Shown one piece after another: positions 1-7,233 of a DNA stretch of 44,247 nt (position 1 is its first letter; every line of letters starts with the position of its first letter). Under the pieces are notes generated by a model. That model was not told where the DNA came from. It worked only from the letters and a program-made list of their open reading frames with translations, and searched no databases. Origin of the DNA: Gemmatimonadaceae bacterium. GTDB taxonomy: Bacteria > Gemmatimonadota > Gemmatimonadetes > Gemmatimonadales > Gemmatimonadaceae. Position numbers and translations under genes: made by a program. The DNA lies in NCBI GenBank assembly GCA_040882285.1, contig JBBEBQ010000010.1, positions 408,829 through 453,075 of the forward strand. The letters run 5' to 3'.

Positions 1-24
1 CGAGGTCTGTGCCGTTGAAGGTGG

Positions 25-969
25 TTATGCGCGCAAAGGCCGGGCTACGAGGATCCCGGTCGACCGCCGTATCGCGGCCACGTACTCCGGCAGTGTCGTC
101 CGCGTGATCTCGACCACGCCTCCGGACAAAGGCGCGTGCAGCACGCGCAGGACGTTCGCTGCATCGCGGTACGCGAACGCCGAGTGTGTCACGTCCAGAC
201 CGGGGATCGCGGTGGCGAACGCCAGAATGTCGCCCGACTCGATGCGGTCGGATACTTCCGGGATGCGCGCGGTGGGGATCACGTGCCGCGGCCGGCCGTC
301 GAGCGTGCGCTCCATCTCGCCGATCTCGTGGTACACGTCGTCGTTCGCGAGCGCGGGGTAGCTGCTCCGGTGCTCCGTCATGAACCGCAACGGCCGCCTG
401 TCTTCGACTCCGCCCAGCTCGGCGCCGAGCTCGCGGTGCAGGCCGCGCTTCGCGCCGTCGGTGATCCACTCGCTGAAGTAGTGCAGCCGCGACGTGTAGC
501 CGCCGCGCATGCCGCCGCGGTAACGCATGCGCTCCATCTCGTGGCCGTACTTCTCCCAGGAAGGAGCGCCGGGCTCGTCCGCGGCGCGGGACACGGCGAT
601 GCACGATTCGACCAGCGAGACGCAGTCGAATTTCGTGAGCGACAATGTGAGCGGCTCGGTGCGGACCGGGCTGCCTCCCGCGCGCAGATAGGCTTCCAGC
701 GTGTACGCCTCGTACGGCGTGCCGACCGCGAGCTCGCCGACGCGGGTGGCGCTGCGTCCGAGCGGCACGTCGGTGCGGGTGAGCTCTTCACGGCGAATCG
801 TCGCGATCCAGGCATCGAGCCGGGCTTCGTCCGGACTCGCCGGTGCGGCGGTGTCGGCCGCCGCGGTGCTCGCGTTGGCCCGCGGCCTCTCGCAGGCGAC
901 AAGTCCTATGCCCGCCGCGGTCAGGGCAACGTTCTTGATGAGGGCGCGTCGGGAAATGGCGTCTGACAT
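25..969 (-). CDS. DUF1460 family secreted/lipoprotein amidase-like protein
   Basis: The product is 314 aa from the ATG at 969; a GTG at 978 would add three residues. The N-terminus has a twin-arginine-like motif (SRRALIK, residues 6-12), a hydrophobic stretch and a lipobox ending LVAC (Cys26), so a Tat-exported lipoprotein is likely. The body matches DUF1460, an NlpC/P60-like papain-fold family often annotated N-acetylmuramoyl-L-alanine amidase-like. The candidate nucleophile is Cys116 in FDCVSLVE, and a His sits in DVTHSAFAY near the C-terminus. Length fits the family. A cell-wall or muropeptide substrate is inferred from the family only. The gene is divergent from the DUF4112 gene, and the 91-bp spacer carries a good -10 box facing it. 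Confidence 0.8.
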   Translation of the reverse strand: MSDAISRRALIKNVALTAAGIGLVACERPRANASTAAADTAAPASPDEARLDAWIATIRREELTRTDVPLGRSATRVGELAVGTPYEAYTLEAYLRAGGSPVRTEPLTLSLTKFDCVSLVESCIAVSRAADEPGAPSWEKYGHEMERMRYRGGMRGGYTSRLHYFSEWITDGAKRGLHRELGAELGGVEDRRPLRFMTEHRSSYPALANDDVYHEIGEMERTLDGRPRHVIPTARIPEVSDRIESGDILAFATAIPGLDVTHSAFAYRDAANVLRVLHAPLSGGVVEITRTTLPEYVAAIRRSTGILVARPLRA

Positions 970-1014
970 GGTGCGCACCGGGGAAAGGGCTCCGGACTAC
1001 AAGCTATGCCTATC

Positions 1015-1020
1015 ATTATA
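1015..1020 (-). promoter_or_regulatory. Candidate -10 box for the DUF1460 gene
   Basis: Read on the minus strand this is a perfect TATAAT, about 45 nt upstream of the ATG at 969, in the only AT-rich patch of the spacer. No convincing -35 hexamer is visible 16-18 bp further upstream, so this is a partial promoter match only. Confidence 0.35.
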
Positions 1021-1060
1021 GATACACCTGGACCGAAAGGAGAGAAATATCCCGACCGAC

Positions 1061-1552
1061 ATGCGCTCTCCGCCGACTGACGAGCGATACTCTTCGACCG
1101 CTCTCAGCGTGGACCGCGCCCGCGTCCTCGCGCGCTCTCTCGACAGCGCGGTCCGGATCCCGGGCACGAACATGCGCTTCGGGCTCGACGCGGTGATCGG
1201 GCTCGTCCCCGGCCTCGGCGACGTCGCCGGCGCGGCGATGGGGAGCTACCTCGTTGTGCTCGGATCCCGGCTCGGCGCGCCCAAGCCCGTGCTCGCGCGC
1301 ATGGTGCTCAACGTCGCGCTCGACACGCTCGTGGGGATAGTTCCGGTGGCGGGCGATCTGTTCGACGTCGCGTGGAAGGCCAACATGCGCAACATGGCCC
1401 TGCTCGAGCGGTACATCGACAGGCCGGCCGCGACGAGAAGATCGAGCAGCGCTTTCGTGTTGGCGATCGTCGCGGCGCTCGCGCTGCTCGCCGTGGGCGG
1501 GATCATGTTGGCGGTCGTCGTGGTCCGCTGGCTGTTCGGGGCGCTGAGTTGA
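1061..1552 (+). CDS. DUF4112 domain membrane protein
   Basis: The product is 163 aa and matches the DUF4112 family, small membrane proteins of unknown function. The hallmark is seen: an amphipathic N-terminus followed by RFGLDAVIGLVPGLGDVAG, a repeat of that pattern (LVGIVPVAGDLFDVAWK), and a C-terminal TM helix at about residues 132-158. AAAGGAG at 1036-1042 is a Shine-Dalgarno-like site, rather far from the ATG at 1061, and no other in-frame start lies between. The stop overlaps the proposed TTG start of the next gene, so translational coupling is likely. Function is not known. Confidence 0.85.
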   Translation: MRSPPTDERYSSTALSVDRARVLARSLDSAVRIPGTNMRFGLDAVIGLVPGLGDVAGAAMGSYLVVLGSRLGAPKPVLARMVLNVALDTLVGIVPVAGDLFDVAWKANMRNMALLERYIDRPAATRRSSSAFVLAIVAALALLAVGGIMLAVVVVRWLFGALS

Positions 1553-2484
1553 AGGAGATACTCGGCCTGCACCACGTCACCGCGATCGCGGGCGACGCGC
1601 GCGAGAACCTGGAGTTCTACACGCGCGTGCTGGGCATGCGCCTCGTGAAGCGCAGCGTGAATCAGGATTCGCCGGGCACGTACCACCTGTTCTACGCCGA
1701 CGCCGTCGCGCACCCCGGCACCGACCTGACTTTCTTTCCCTGGCCCGAGATGGCGCCGGCGAAAGCGGGGATCGGGCTGACCATGGAAGTCGCGCTCGCG
1801 ATTCCGGCGGGCGCGCTCGAGTTCTGGATCGAGCGGCTGGAGAGCAGCGGAGTGAAGACCACCGCGATCGAAGAGCGCCGCGGCGAGCGCTGCCTTCCCT
1901 TCGCGGATCCGCACGGACTGCCGCTCGTGCTCGCCGAGACCGCGGACGCGCGCGAGTTCGCCGTGTGGGACAAGAGTCCGATCGCCGCGAGTCGGCAGAT
2001 CATGGGTCTGCACTCGGTGCGGTTATGGGAGCGCTCGCTCGAGGAGACCTCGACATTCCTCACGCGCGTGCTCGGCTTCGAGGAGCTCGGCGCGGAGGGT
2101 GAGTGGCACCGCTTCGGCGTACATGGCGGCGGGTCCGGCAAGTTTCTCGAGATCCGCGAGCTGCCGGAGATCGCGCGCGGCGCGTGGGGCACCGGCGGAG
2201 TGCATCACATCGCTTGGCGCGTCGCCGATCTCGACGCCGAGCTCGCGGTGCGCGAGCGCATCAGCGTCGCCAAGAGACGACCGACCGATGTGATCGATCG
2301 CTTCTGGTTCAAGTCGGTGTACTTCCTCGAGCCGGGCGGCGCGCTGTTCGAGATCGCGACCGACGGCCCTGGATTTACGGTGGACGAGAAGTTGGAGTCC
2401 TTGGGGGAGAAGCTCGTCCTTCCGCCTTGGCTCGAACCGAGCCGTGCGGTGATCGAAGCCGCGCTGCCGCCATTAAAGCGGTGA
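1549..2484 (+). CDS. VOC family ring-cleaving dioxygenase / glyoxalase-like protein (MhqO-type)
   Basis: The product is 311 aa with two tandem vicinal-oxygen-chelate modules, the first beginning ILGLHHVTAIAG and the second IMGLHSVRLWE. Segments LVKRSVNQDSPGTYHLFYAD and DLTFFPWP are typical of the MhqO/MhqA-like ring-cleaving dioxygenase group, putatively Fe(II)-dependent and acting on hydroquinone-like substrates. Candidate metal ligands are the His in LHHVT, the His in GVHHIAWRV and the Glu in GALFEIATD. No ATG or GTG lies near the conserved start; a TTG at 1549, overlapping the DUF4112 stop, gives the expected N-terminus. The TGA stop is the first part of a TGACTAG repeat array. Substrate is unknown. 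Confidence 0.85.
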   Translation: MKEILGLHHVTAIAGDARENLEFYTRVLGMRLVKRSVNQDSPGTYHLFYADAVAHPGTDLTFFPWPEMAPAKAGIGLTMEVALAIPAGALEFWIERLESSGVKTTAIEERRGERCLPFADPHGLPLVLAETADAREFAVWDKSPIAASRQIMGLHSVRLWERSLEETSTFLTRVLGFEELGAEGEWHRFGVHGGGSGKFLEIRELPEIARGAWGTGGVHHIAWRVADLDAELAVRERISVAKRRPTDVIDRFWFKSVYFLEPGGALFEIATDGPGFTVDEKLESLGEKLVLPPWLEPSRAVIEAALPPLKR

Positions 2485-2552
2485 CTAGTGACTAGTGACT
2501 AATCACTAATCACTAGATCACTAATCACTAATCACTAATCACTAATCACTAA
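2482..2552. repeat. Heptanucleotide tandem array, TGACTAG then ATCACTA units
   Basis: Two and a half TGACTAG units are followed by seven ATCACTA units, with a single extra G after the second. The array starts inside the stop codon of the VOC gene and fills most of the space before the convergent RhlE gene. The switch in unit creates an inverted repeat at the junction. Confidence 0.95.
2485..2516. terminator. Hairpin at repeat-orientation switch between convergent genes
   Basis: Arms 2485-2498 and 2503-2516 pair at 13 of 14 positions around a 4-nt loop (CTAA). It sits between the stops of two convergent genes and could stop transcription from either side. It is AT-rich for this genome and lacks a T-run, so the terminator role is inference. 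Confidence 0.35.
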
Positions 2553-2571
2553 CGCTCAGTCGGCTAACAGT

Positions 2572-3927
2572 TCAAATCCGCGGCTTGCCGGGCCCACGGC
2601 GGCGGCTCGAGACCGGTCCTTTGCGTCGCAGGCCGGTCTTCTGCGGACCCGCGGGCTCGGGCGCTGCCTTCGGACTCGAATCCGCGGCTTTCGGCGCGGG
2701 CCTCGCTTTCTTCTCCTTCGAGCGCGTACGGTCTGCGCTCCGCTGCGCGCGCATCTTGGCCAGGCGCTCGGCGAGCGGGATCTCCAGACTCTCGGCGGTC
2801 TTCGCGGAGTAGTCGAAATCGGGGACGGTGACGCGCAATAGCGGGTGACCGACCACCCGTTCGATCGCGTGCAGGTCGCCGAGCTCGCCGGGCGCGACGA
2901 ATGTGAACGCGTCGCCGGTCAGCTCGGCACGAGCGGTGCGGCCGACGCGGTGGATGTAGTCCTCGGGCTTGTTTGGCACGTCGAAATTCACGACGTGGCC
3001 GAGGGCCTCGACGTCGATCCCGCGCGCGGCGATGTCCGTCGCGATCAGCACGCGGTACACGCCGTTCTTGAATCCTTCCAGCGCTTCGGTGCGCTGCGGC
3101 TGCGTGCGATTGCCGTGGATGCGCGCGGCGTTGATCCCGCGCTTGTCGAGATACTCCCACAGCCGGTTGGCGCGATGCTTGGTGCGGGTGAATACGAGCG
3201 CGTCGTGCATGATCTCGCGCTCGAGCAGCGTGAGCAACAGCTCGGATTTGCGCTCCTGCGGCACGAGGTAGATCGCCTGCGTGATCCCGACAGCGGGCTT
3301 GGACTGGCGCTCAAGGTTGATCGTCGCGGGATCCTTGAGCATCTCCCGCGTGAGCTGCACGATCTGGCCGGGTATCGTCGCGCTGAAGAACAGCGTCTGG
3401 CGCTTGGTCGGCACGTAACGGAGCAGGCGGCGGATGTCGGGGAGAAATCCCATGTCCAGCATACGGTCCGCTTCGTCGAGCACCAGATGCTCGATCTTGT
3501 CGAGCTTCGCGTACGGGAAGCGCAGGTGGTCGAGCAGGCGGCCGGGAGTCGCGACGATGACGTCAACGCCGGTTCGGAACGCGTGCTCCTGCGGTCCCAT
3601 CGCGACGCCGCCGAAAACCGAAGCGGAAGTGATGGGCGTGTGGACCGCGAGATCCTCGAGGTCTTCCAGGATCTGCGCGGCTAGCTCGCGAGTGGGAGTG
3701 AGAATGAGCGCGCGCGTGGTGCGGCGCGGCTTGGCGAGCAGGCTGTTGAGGATCGGCAGCAGAAAAGCCGCGGTCTTGCCGCTTCCCGTCATGGCGCAGG
3801 CGAGGACATCCTTGCCCGCAACGGCGGGCGGAATGGCGTCGGCCTGGATGGGCGTGGGCCGGGTGAAACCCAGCTCCTTGACACCCTTGAGAAGATCGGG
3901 GTGGAGGTCGAACGAACCGAAAGGCAT
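2572..3927 (-). CDS. rhlE: DEAD-box ATP-dependent RNA helicase, RhlE-like
   Basis: The product is 451 aa from the ATG at 3927, giving MPFGSFDLHPDLLKG; a longer start at 3993 adds 22 unconserved residues. Motifs appear in order: Q motif (GFTRPTPIQ), Walker A (AMTGSGKT), PTRELAAQ, TPGR, DEAD (VLDEADRMLDMGF), SAT, then the helicase C lobe ending in HRVGRTAR. The last ~70 residues are basic and low in complexity, as in RhlE-type proteins. It remodels RNA structures with ATP, for example in ribosome assembly or RNA decay. It is convergent with the VOC gene. No clear Shine-Dalgarno is visible. CsdA or DbpA would need a specific C-terminal domain that is absent. Confidence 0.93.
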   Translation of the reverse strand: MPFGSFDLHPDLLKGVKELGFTRPTPIQADAIPPAVAGKDVLACAMTGSGKTAAFLLPILNSLLAKPRRTTRALILTPTRELAAQILEDLEDLAVHTPITSASVFGGVAMGPQEHAFRTGVDVIVATPGRLLDHLRFPYAKLDKIEHLVLDEADRMLDMGFLPDIRRLLRYVPTKRQTLFFSATIPGQIVQLTREMLKDPATINLERQSKPAVGITQAIYLVPQERKSELLLTLLEREIMHDALVFTRTKHRANRLWEYLDKRGINAARIHGNRTQPQRTEALEGFKNGVYRVLIATDIAARGIDVEALGHVVNFDVPNKPEDYIHRVGRTARAELTGDAFTFVAPGELGDLHAIERVVGHPLLRVTVPDFDYSAKTAESLEIPLAERLAKMRAQRSADRTRSKEKKARPAPKAADSSPKAAPEPAGPQKTGLRRKGPVSSRRRGPGKPRI

Positions 3928-4027
3928 GAAGTGTTTTATGGGCTTAGGTAAGTGTCTTACATAAGGAAGATAGGCCGTTGCAGGGCCAACCACTGCGATT
4001 CCGGGCGCTTTCGGGGCGGCTTCAACC

Positions 4028-4057
4028 TTGACTAGTCTGACTAGATAACATTACAGT
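4028..4057 (+). promoter_or_regulatory. Candidate promoter/operator of the vapBC pair
   Basis: TTGACT (4028-4033) and TACAGT (4052-4057) are separated by 18 bp. Two copies of TGACTAG-like sequence lie within it (4029-4035 and 4038-4044), a plausible autoregulatory operator. The ATG follows only 5 nt after the -10 box, so either the transcript is nearly leaderless or the true promoter is further upstream. Confidence 0.4.
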
Positions 4058-4062
4058 AGAGG

Positions 4063-4335
4063 ATGAAATACACCTACTCCCTCTACGATGCGAAGGCCAA
4101 GCTCTCGGCGCTCGTTCGGAAGGTCCGGGAGGGTCATCACGTGACCATCACGCTTCACGGCGAGCCGGTCGCCGAGCTGCGGCCGGTCGCCAAGACGGAG
4201 GGAGGACTCGCCGCGCGCCTGAAGGACCTGAAAGAGCGGGGAGTCATTGTTCCAGCCGCGACCCGTCCAGGTCCCATACGCGCCGTCGCGAGGCGTCCTG
4301 GGGCGCTCAAGCGTTTTCTGGACGAACGCGACTGA
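4063..4335 (+). CDS. Type II antitoxin, Phd/YefM (VapB-like) family
   Basis: The product is 90 aa. The N-terminal ~50 residues (YSLYDAKAKLSALVRKVREG, then HHVTITLHGEPVAELRPV) follow the Phd/YefM pattern: a short DNA-binding fold that dimerises and binds the operator. The C-terminal ~40 residues are charged and probably wrap the toxin. The PIN toxin ATG directly follows the TGA stop with no gap, the usual antitoxin-first order. AGAGG sits immediately before the ATG, too close for a normal Shine-Dalgarno site. Pairing with a PIN toxin makes this a VapBC-class module even though the antitoxin fold is Phd-like. Confidence 0.85.
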   Translation: MKYTYSLYDAKAKLSALVRKVREGHHVTITLHGEPVAELRPVAKTEGGLAARLKDLKERGVIVPAATRPGPIRAVARRPGALKRFLDERD

Positions 4336-4716
4336 ATGAAGGTTGGGTACGTAGATACGTCGTGTCTTGTCGCATTGGCCCTGGCTGAGCCGGCCGCGGC
4401 CAGGATACAACGCAGGCTGAGTGGCTTTGACGAGCTCCATGCTTCGAATCTGCTCGAGGCCGAGTTGAATTCAGTCATGCTGCGCGAGCGCTCCGCTTCT
4501 ACGCCAGCGCTGTTCAAGGGTATCAGCTGGGTAGTTCCTGATCGGCCGTTGCACGCGGAGATCGCGCGAGTTCTCGAGGCAGGATACGTGCGTGGCACCG
4601 ATTGCTGGCACCTCGCCAGCGCGTTGTATCTGGCTCGTGAGCCGGAAACGTTGATCTTTCTGACACTGGACATGAGGCAGTTGGCCGTCGCCCGCAAGCT
4701 CGGATTCCAGGAATAG
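4336..4716 (+). CDS. vapC: PIN-domain ribonuclease toxin, VapC-like
   Basis: The product is 126 aa, the usual VapC length. The PIN acidic residues are visible: Asp7 (YVDTSCLVAL), Glu41/Glu43 (LLEAELNSV), Asp89 (RGTDCWHLASAL) and Asp112 (FLTLDMRQ). The family is Mg2+-dependent endoribonucleases that cut tRNA or rRNA when freed from the antitoxin. The start abuts the antitoxin stop, and the next gene (an alpha/beta hydrolase) begins 2 bp after this stop, so read-through transcription into it is likely. The RNA target cannot be told from sequence. Confidence 0.9.
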   Translation: MKVGYVDTSCLVALALAEPAAARIQRRLSGFDELHASNLLEAELNSVMLRERSASTPALFKGISWVVPDRPLHAEIARVLEAGYVRGTDCWHLASALYLAREPETLIFLTLDMRQLAVARKLGFQE

Positions 4717-4718
4717 CG

Positions 4719-6065
4719 ATGCCCAGGCTCCCGCTCGTCCTCGTGCACGGCTACTCCGCGGACGCGGGCTCGTTCCGGAAGTGGTCCGCCGAGCTTGGCG
4801 CGCGCGGCTACGACGTGAGCACGATCCACGTCTGCAATTACCGGTCGCTAACCAACGAAGTCACGATCCGCGACATCGCCGAGGGTTTCGACCGGGCGCT
4901 GCGCGAGCGCGCGGGACTCGACCGGGACGAGCCGTTCGATGCCATCGTGCACTCGACGGGAATGCTCGTCGTGCGCTCGTGGCTCACCGCGTACGCCAAG
5001 CGGCGCGACCGGCTCAAGCACCTCGTCGCGCTCGCGCCGGCGACGTTCGGCTCGCCGATCGCGCACAAGGGACGCAGCTGGCTGGGCGCGCTGTTCCAGG
5101 GGAATCGCGAGCCGGGTCCCGATTTTCTCGAGGCAGGCGACAAGATCCTCGACGGGCTCGAGCTGGGCGGCCGGTACACGTGGGACCTCGCGCACCAGGA
5201 CATGCTCGGCACGGAGACGCACTACGGCCCGACCGGCAACACTCCCTTCGCGTTCGTCTTCTGCGGTGACCGCGGCTACAGCGGACTCGGCGCGATGGCC
5301 AATTCGCCCGGCAGCGACGGTACCGTGCGCTGGGCCGGCTGCGCGCTCAACATGCGGAAGATTTCGCTCGATCTCACCGTCGATCCCGCGCGCGTCGGGG
5401 CGACCGGACGCGTGAACGTGGAGCCGTGGCCGAACGTGGACATCCCGGTGATCTTCGTGGCCGGGAAGAATCACGGGACGATTCTGAGCGATCCCGGGCG
5501 GTGGCTCGTGGACATGGTGGACCGCGCGCTCCAGGTGTCGGACGGCGAGCAGTTCGACAAGTGGCTCGCGACGGCCGAGCGCGACGCGGATGCGGCGCGA
5601 CGGGGGGTGGACGAATGGCAGCAGTTCGTGATCCGCGCGGTGGACGAGCGCGGCGATCCGATCACCGACTACAACGTGCAGCTGTTCTCGCGCCGCGGGC
5701 ACGACGAGCAGCCGATCCCGTTCGCGGTGGACGTGCACACGTACCTGGCCGACGCGAGCTTGCGCTGTTTTCACGTGAACTTGACGCAGCTTCGCGTGGA
5801 GGACATGACGAGTCTGTGGATTCGCGTGATCGCTTCATCTGGTTCGGCGCTCGTCGGCTACACCGGCTTCGGCAGCGACAAAGTCGGCGATGTGTCCAGC
5901 GGCACCTCGCGAGATGGGAAGTGGGACGGAGAGCTGAACCTGTCGTCGCTGGTCGGCGACGCGAAGGTGAAGTTCTTTTATCCGTACACGACGACGCTGG
6001 TCGAGCTGAAATTGAATCGCGAGCCGTTGCCATTGGCCGGGCGCAACGAGGTGTGCTGGTTCTGA
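4719..6065 (+). CDS. Alpha/beta hydrolase (lipase-like) with C-terminal beta-rich domain
   Basis: The product is 448 aa. The first ~290 residues form an alpha/beta hydrolase: oxyanion segment LVLVHGYS (His10-Gly11), nucleophile Ser79 in IVHSTGM, and probable catalytic His252 in GKNHGTIL. The nucleophile elbow is V-H-S-T-G, so the first Gly of GxSxG is replaced, as happens in some lipases. Residues ~300-448 form an additional, probably beta-sandwich region that I do not recognise. There is no signal peptide, so it is probably cytoplasmic. It starts 2 bp after vapC. The substrate is unknown; an ester or lipid is a guess from the fold. Confidence 0.75.
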   Translation: MPRLPLVLVHGYSADAGSFRKWSAELGARGYDVSTIHVCNYRSLTNEVTIRDIAEGFDRALRERAGLDRDEPFDAIVHSTGMLVVRSWLTAYAKRRDRLKHLVALAPATFGSPIAHKGRSWLGALFQGNREPGPDFLEAGDKILDGLELGGRYTWDLAHQDMLGTETHYGPTGNTPFAFVFCGDRGYSGLGAMANSPGSDGTVRWAGCALNMRKISLDLTVDPARVGATGRVNVEPWPNVDIPVIFVAGKNHGTILSDPGRWLVDMVDRALQVSDGEQFDKWLATAERDADAARRGVDEWQQFVIRAVDERGDPITDYNVQLFSRRGHDEQPIPFAVDVHTYLADASLRCFHVNLTQLRVEDMTSLWIRVIASSGSALVGYTGFGSDKVGDVSSGTSRDGKWDGELNLSSLVGDAKVKFFYPYTTTLVELKLNREPLPLAGRNEVCWF

Positions 6066-6069
6066 ACTA

Positions 6070-6097
6070 CAGCTAGCTGCTAGCTGCCAGCTGCTTG
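6070..6097. repeat. Heptanucleotide array, CTGCTAG-type
   Basis: Four in-phase 7-bp units: CAGCTAG, CTGCTAG, CTGCCAG, CTGCTTG. It begins 4 bp after the stop of the alpha/beta hydrolase gene. Confidence 0.85.
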
Positions 6098-6109
6098 TTA
6101 GACTTCGGC

Positions 6110-6712
6110 ATGAGTTCCGTATTCCTCCTTTCTCCCGCTAGTACCGCCGGCAAGCGGGCGGCGATTCTGATGAATCCCGGGGCGGAGTTCGAGCTGGCGA
6201 GGCGGCTGCGGAACGACGAGCTGAGTATCGGAGAGGTATTCAGCTTTCTCAGTGGTTTGTACTTCCGTGGAAAGCTCGCCTACGCCAGGAAATTTGCGGC
6301 GGCGCCGGAGAGCATCTTCGTCATCACGTCGAATCACGGGTTGGTGTCGCCGGACACGCTCGTCGACCTCGACGAGTTGCGCGAATTCGCGGCGGTACCG
6401 ATAGATCTGGAGGAGCCGCGGTACGTGCGGCCGATGGCCGCCGGCGCGCGCAATCTCGCTGCCTCGGCTGACCGGACAACGCGGATCGTTCTGCTCGGCA
6501 GCATCGCGACCAGGAAGTACGTCGAGCCTCTCGGTGAAGTGTTCGGAGAGCGACTGGTCTTCCCATCCGAGTTCGTGGGCCGCGGCGACATGAGTCGCGG
6601 CGGGCTGATGCTGCGGAGCGTGCTGGCGGGAAAGGAGCTGGACTACATCCCCGTCGCCACTGCCGTACGTCGCGGAGCGCGGCCGCCTAAGCTGGAGAAG
6701 ATTCCCCGGTAG
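6110..6712 (+). CDS. Unrecognised conserved-looking protein
   Basis: The product is 200 aa from the ATG at 6110 (MSSVFLLSPASTAGKRA); a TTG at 6095 would lie inside the preceding repeat. I do not recognise the family. The N-terminal FLLSPAS..GKRA pattern and a central segment rich in Val and Arg suggest a soluble alpha/beta protein without signal peptide or membrane segments. The C-terminus is basic (RRGARPPKLEKIPR). The 3' end overlaps the convergent GNAT-like gene by 26 bp. Normal codon use and a full-length frame support a real gene. Confidence 0.6.
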   Translation: MSSVFLLSPASTAGKRAAILMNPGAEFELARRLRNDELSIGEVFSFLSGLYFRGKLAYARKFAAAPESIFVITSNHGLVSPDTLVDLDELREFAAVPIDLEEPRYVRPMAAGARNLAASADRTTRIVLLGSIATRKYVEPLGEVFGERLVFPSEFVGRGDMSRGGLMLRSVLAGKELDYIPVATAVRRGARPPKLEKIPR

Positions 6713-7166
6713 CGGTCAATCGCGCAACGAGGATGCGCATCTCGACGCCGTCGGCGTAGTAATCGTTCACGCTCGCCTCATCGGTGAAGCCGGCGAGCGT
6801 GAGCAGCTCGGCGTAGCTCTTCATCTCCGGCAGATCGGGAAGCTCCGCGACGATCAACCGGGCGCCGCCGGCCGAGAGCTCCTTGACCGCGGCCGAGAGC
6901 GCCGCGATCCCGCTGGCTTCGTCCGCGCGCGCGATGCACGAGATCGCGCCCGTCCTGTCGGCGCCGGCCACGAAGTTGAAAGAGACGAACGCGCGCAGCT
7001 CGGCGCCTGCGAATGAGCCGAGCGCGGAATGCTCTCCGTCAGCGTTCGCCGCGATGGTGTCGAGCACCCAACTGGGTCGCTCGCCGTTGTCCGCCCAGCA
7101 TGGATCACACGACAGCAGATCAGCCGCGGCCGGCACGTCGGCAGGGCCAAGCGCCCGCTCACTCAT
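6687..7166 (-). CDS. GNAT-like N-acetyltransferase (weak match)
   Basis: The product is 159 aa from the ATG at 7166. The order fits a GNAT fold: an N-terminal ALGPADVPAAADLL helix, a central beta strand (GAELRAFVSFNFV), a helix resembling the acetyl-CoA region (GIAALSAAVKELSAGGARLI) and a terminal AGFTDEASVNDYYADGVEM segment as seen in GNAT proteins that contact their substrate. The classical Q/RxxGxG/A motif is not clear, so the call is tentative. It lies downstream of lpd on the same strand after a repeat-bearing spacer, and its end overlaps the opposing gene by 26 bp. Confidence 0.5.
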   Translation of the reverse strand: MSERALGPADVPAAADLLSCDPCWADNGERPSWVLDTIAANADGEHSALGSFAGAELRAFVSFNFVAGADRTGAISCIARADEASGIAALSAAVKELSAGGARLIVAELPDLPEMKSYAELLTLAGFTDEASVNDYYADGVEMRILVARLTATGESSPA

Positions 7167-7177
7167 ACAAGCCAGCG

Positions 7178-7233
7178 CGCAGGCCGCAGGACGGAGGGCG
7201 CAGGGTCGTTAGCACGCAGCACGCAGCGCAGTT
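7178..7233. repeat. Degenerate heptanucleotide array, CGCAGGN and CACGCAG units
   Basis: Eight consecutive 7-bp units remain in phase despite divergence: CGCAGGC, CGCAGGA, CGGAGGG, CGCAGGG, TCGTTAG, CACGCAG, CACGCAG, CGCAGTT. The array reaches the stop codon of lpd. Confidence 0.75.

Noticed and set aside
2482-2552. Possible CRISPR array
   Set aside because: The repeats are contiguous 7-mers without unique spacers, and no cas gene is in the window.
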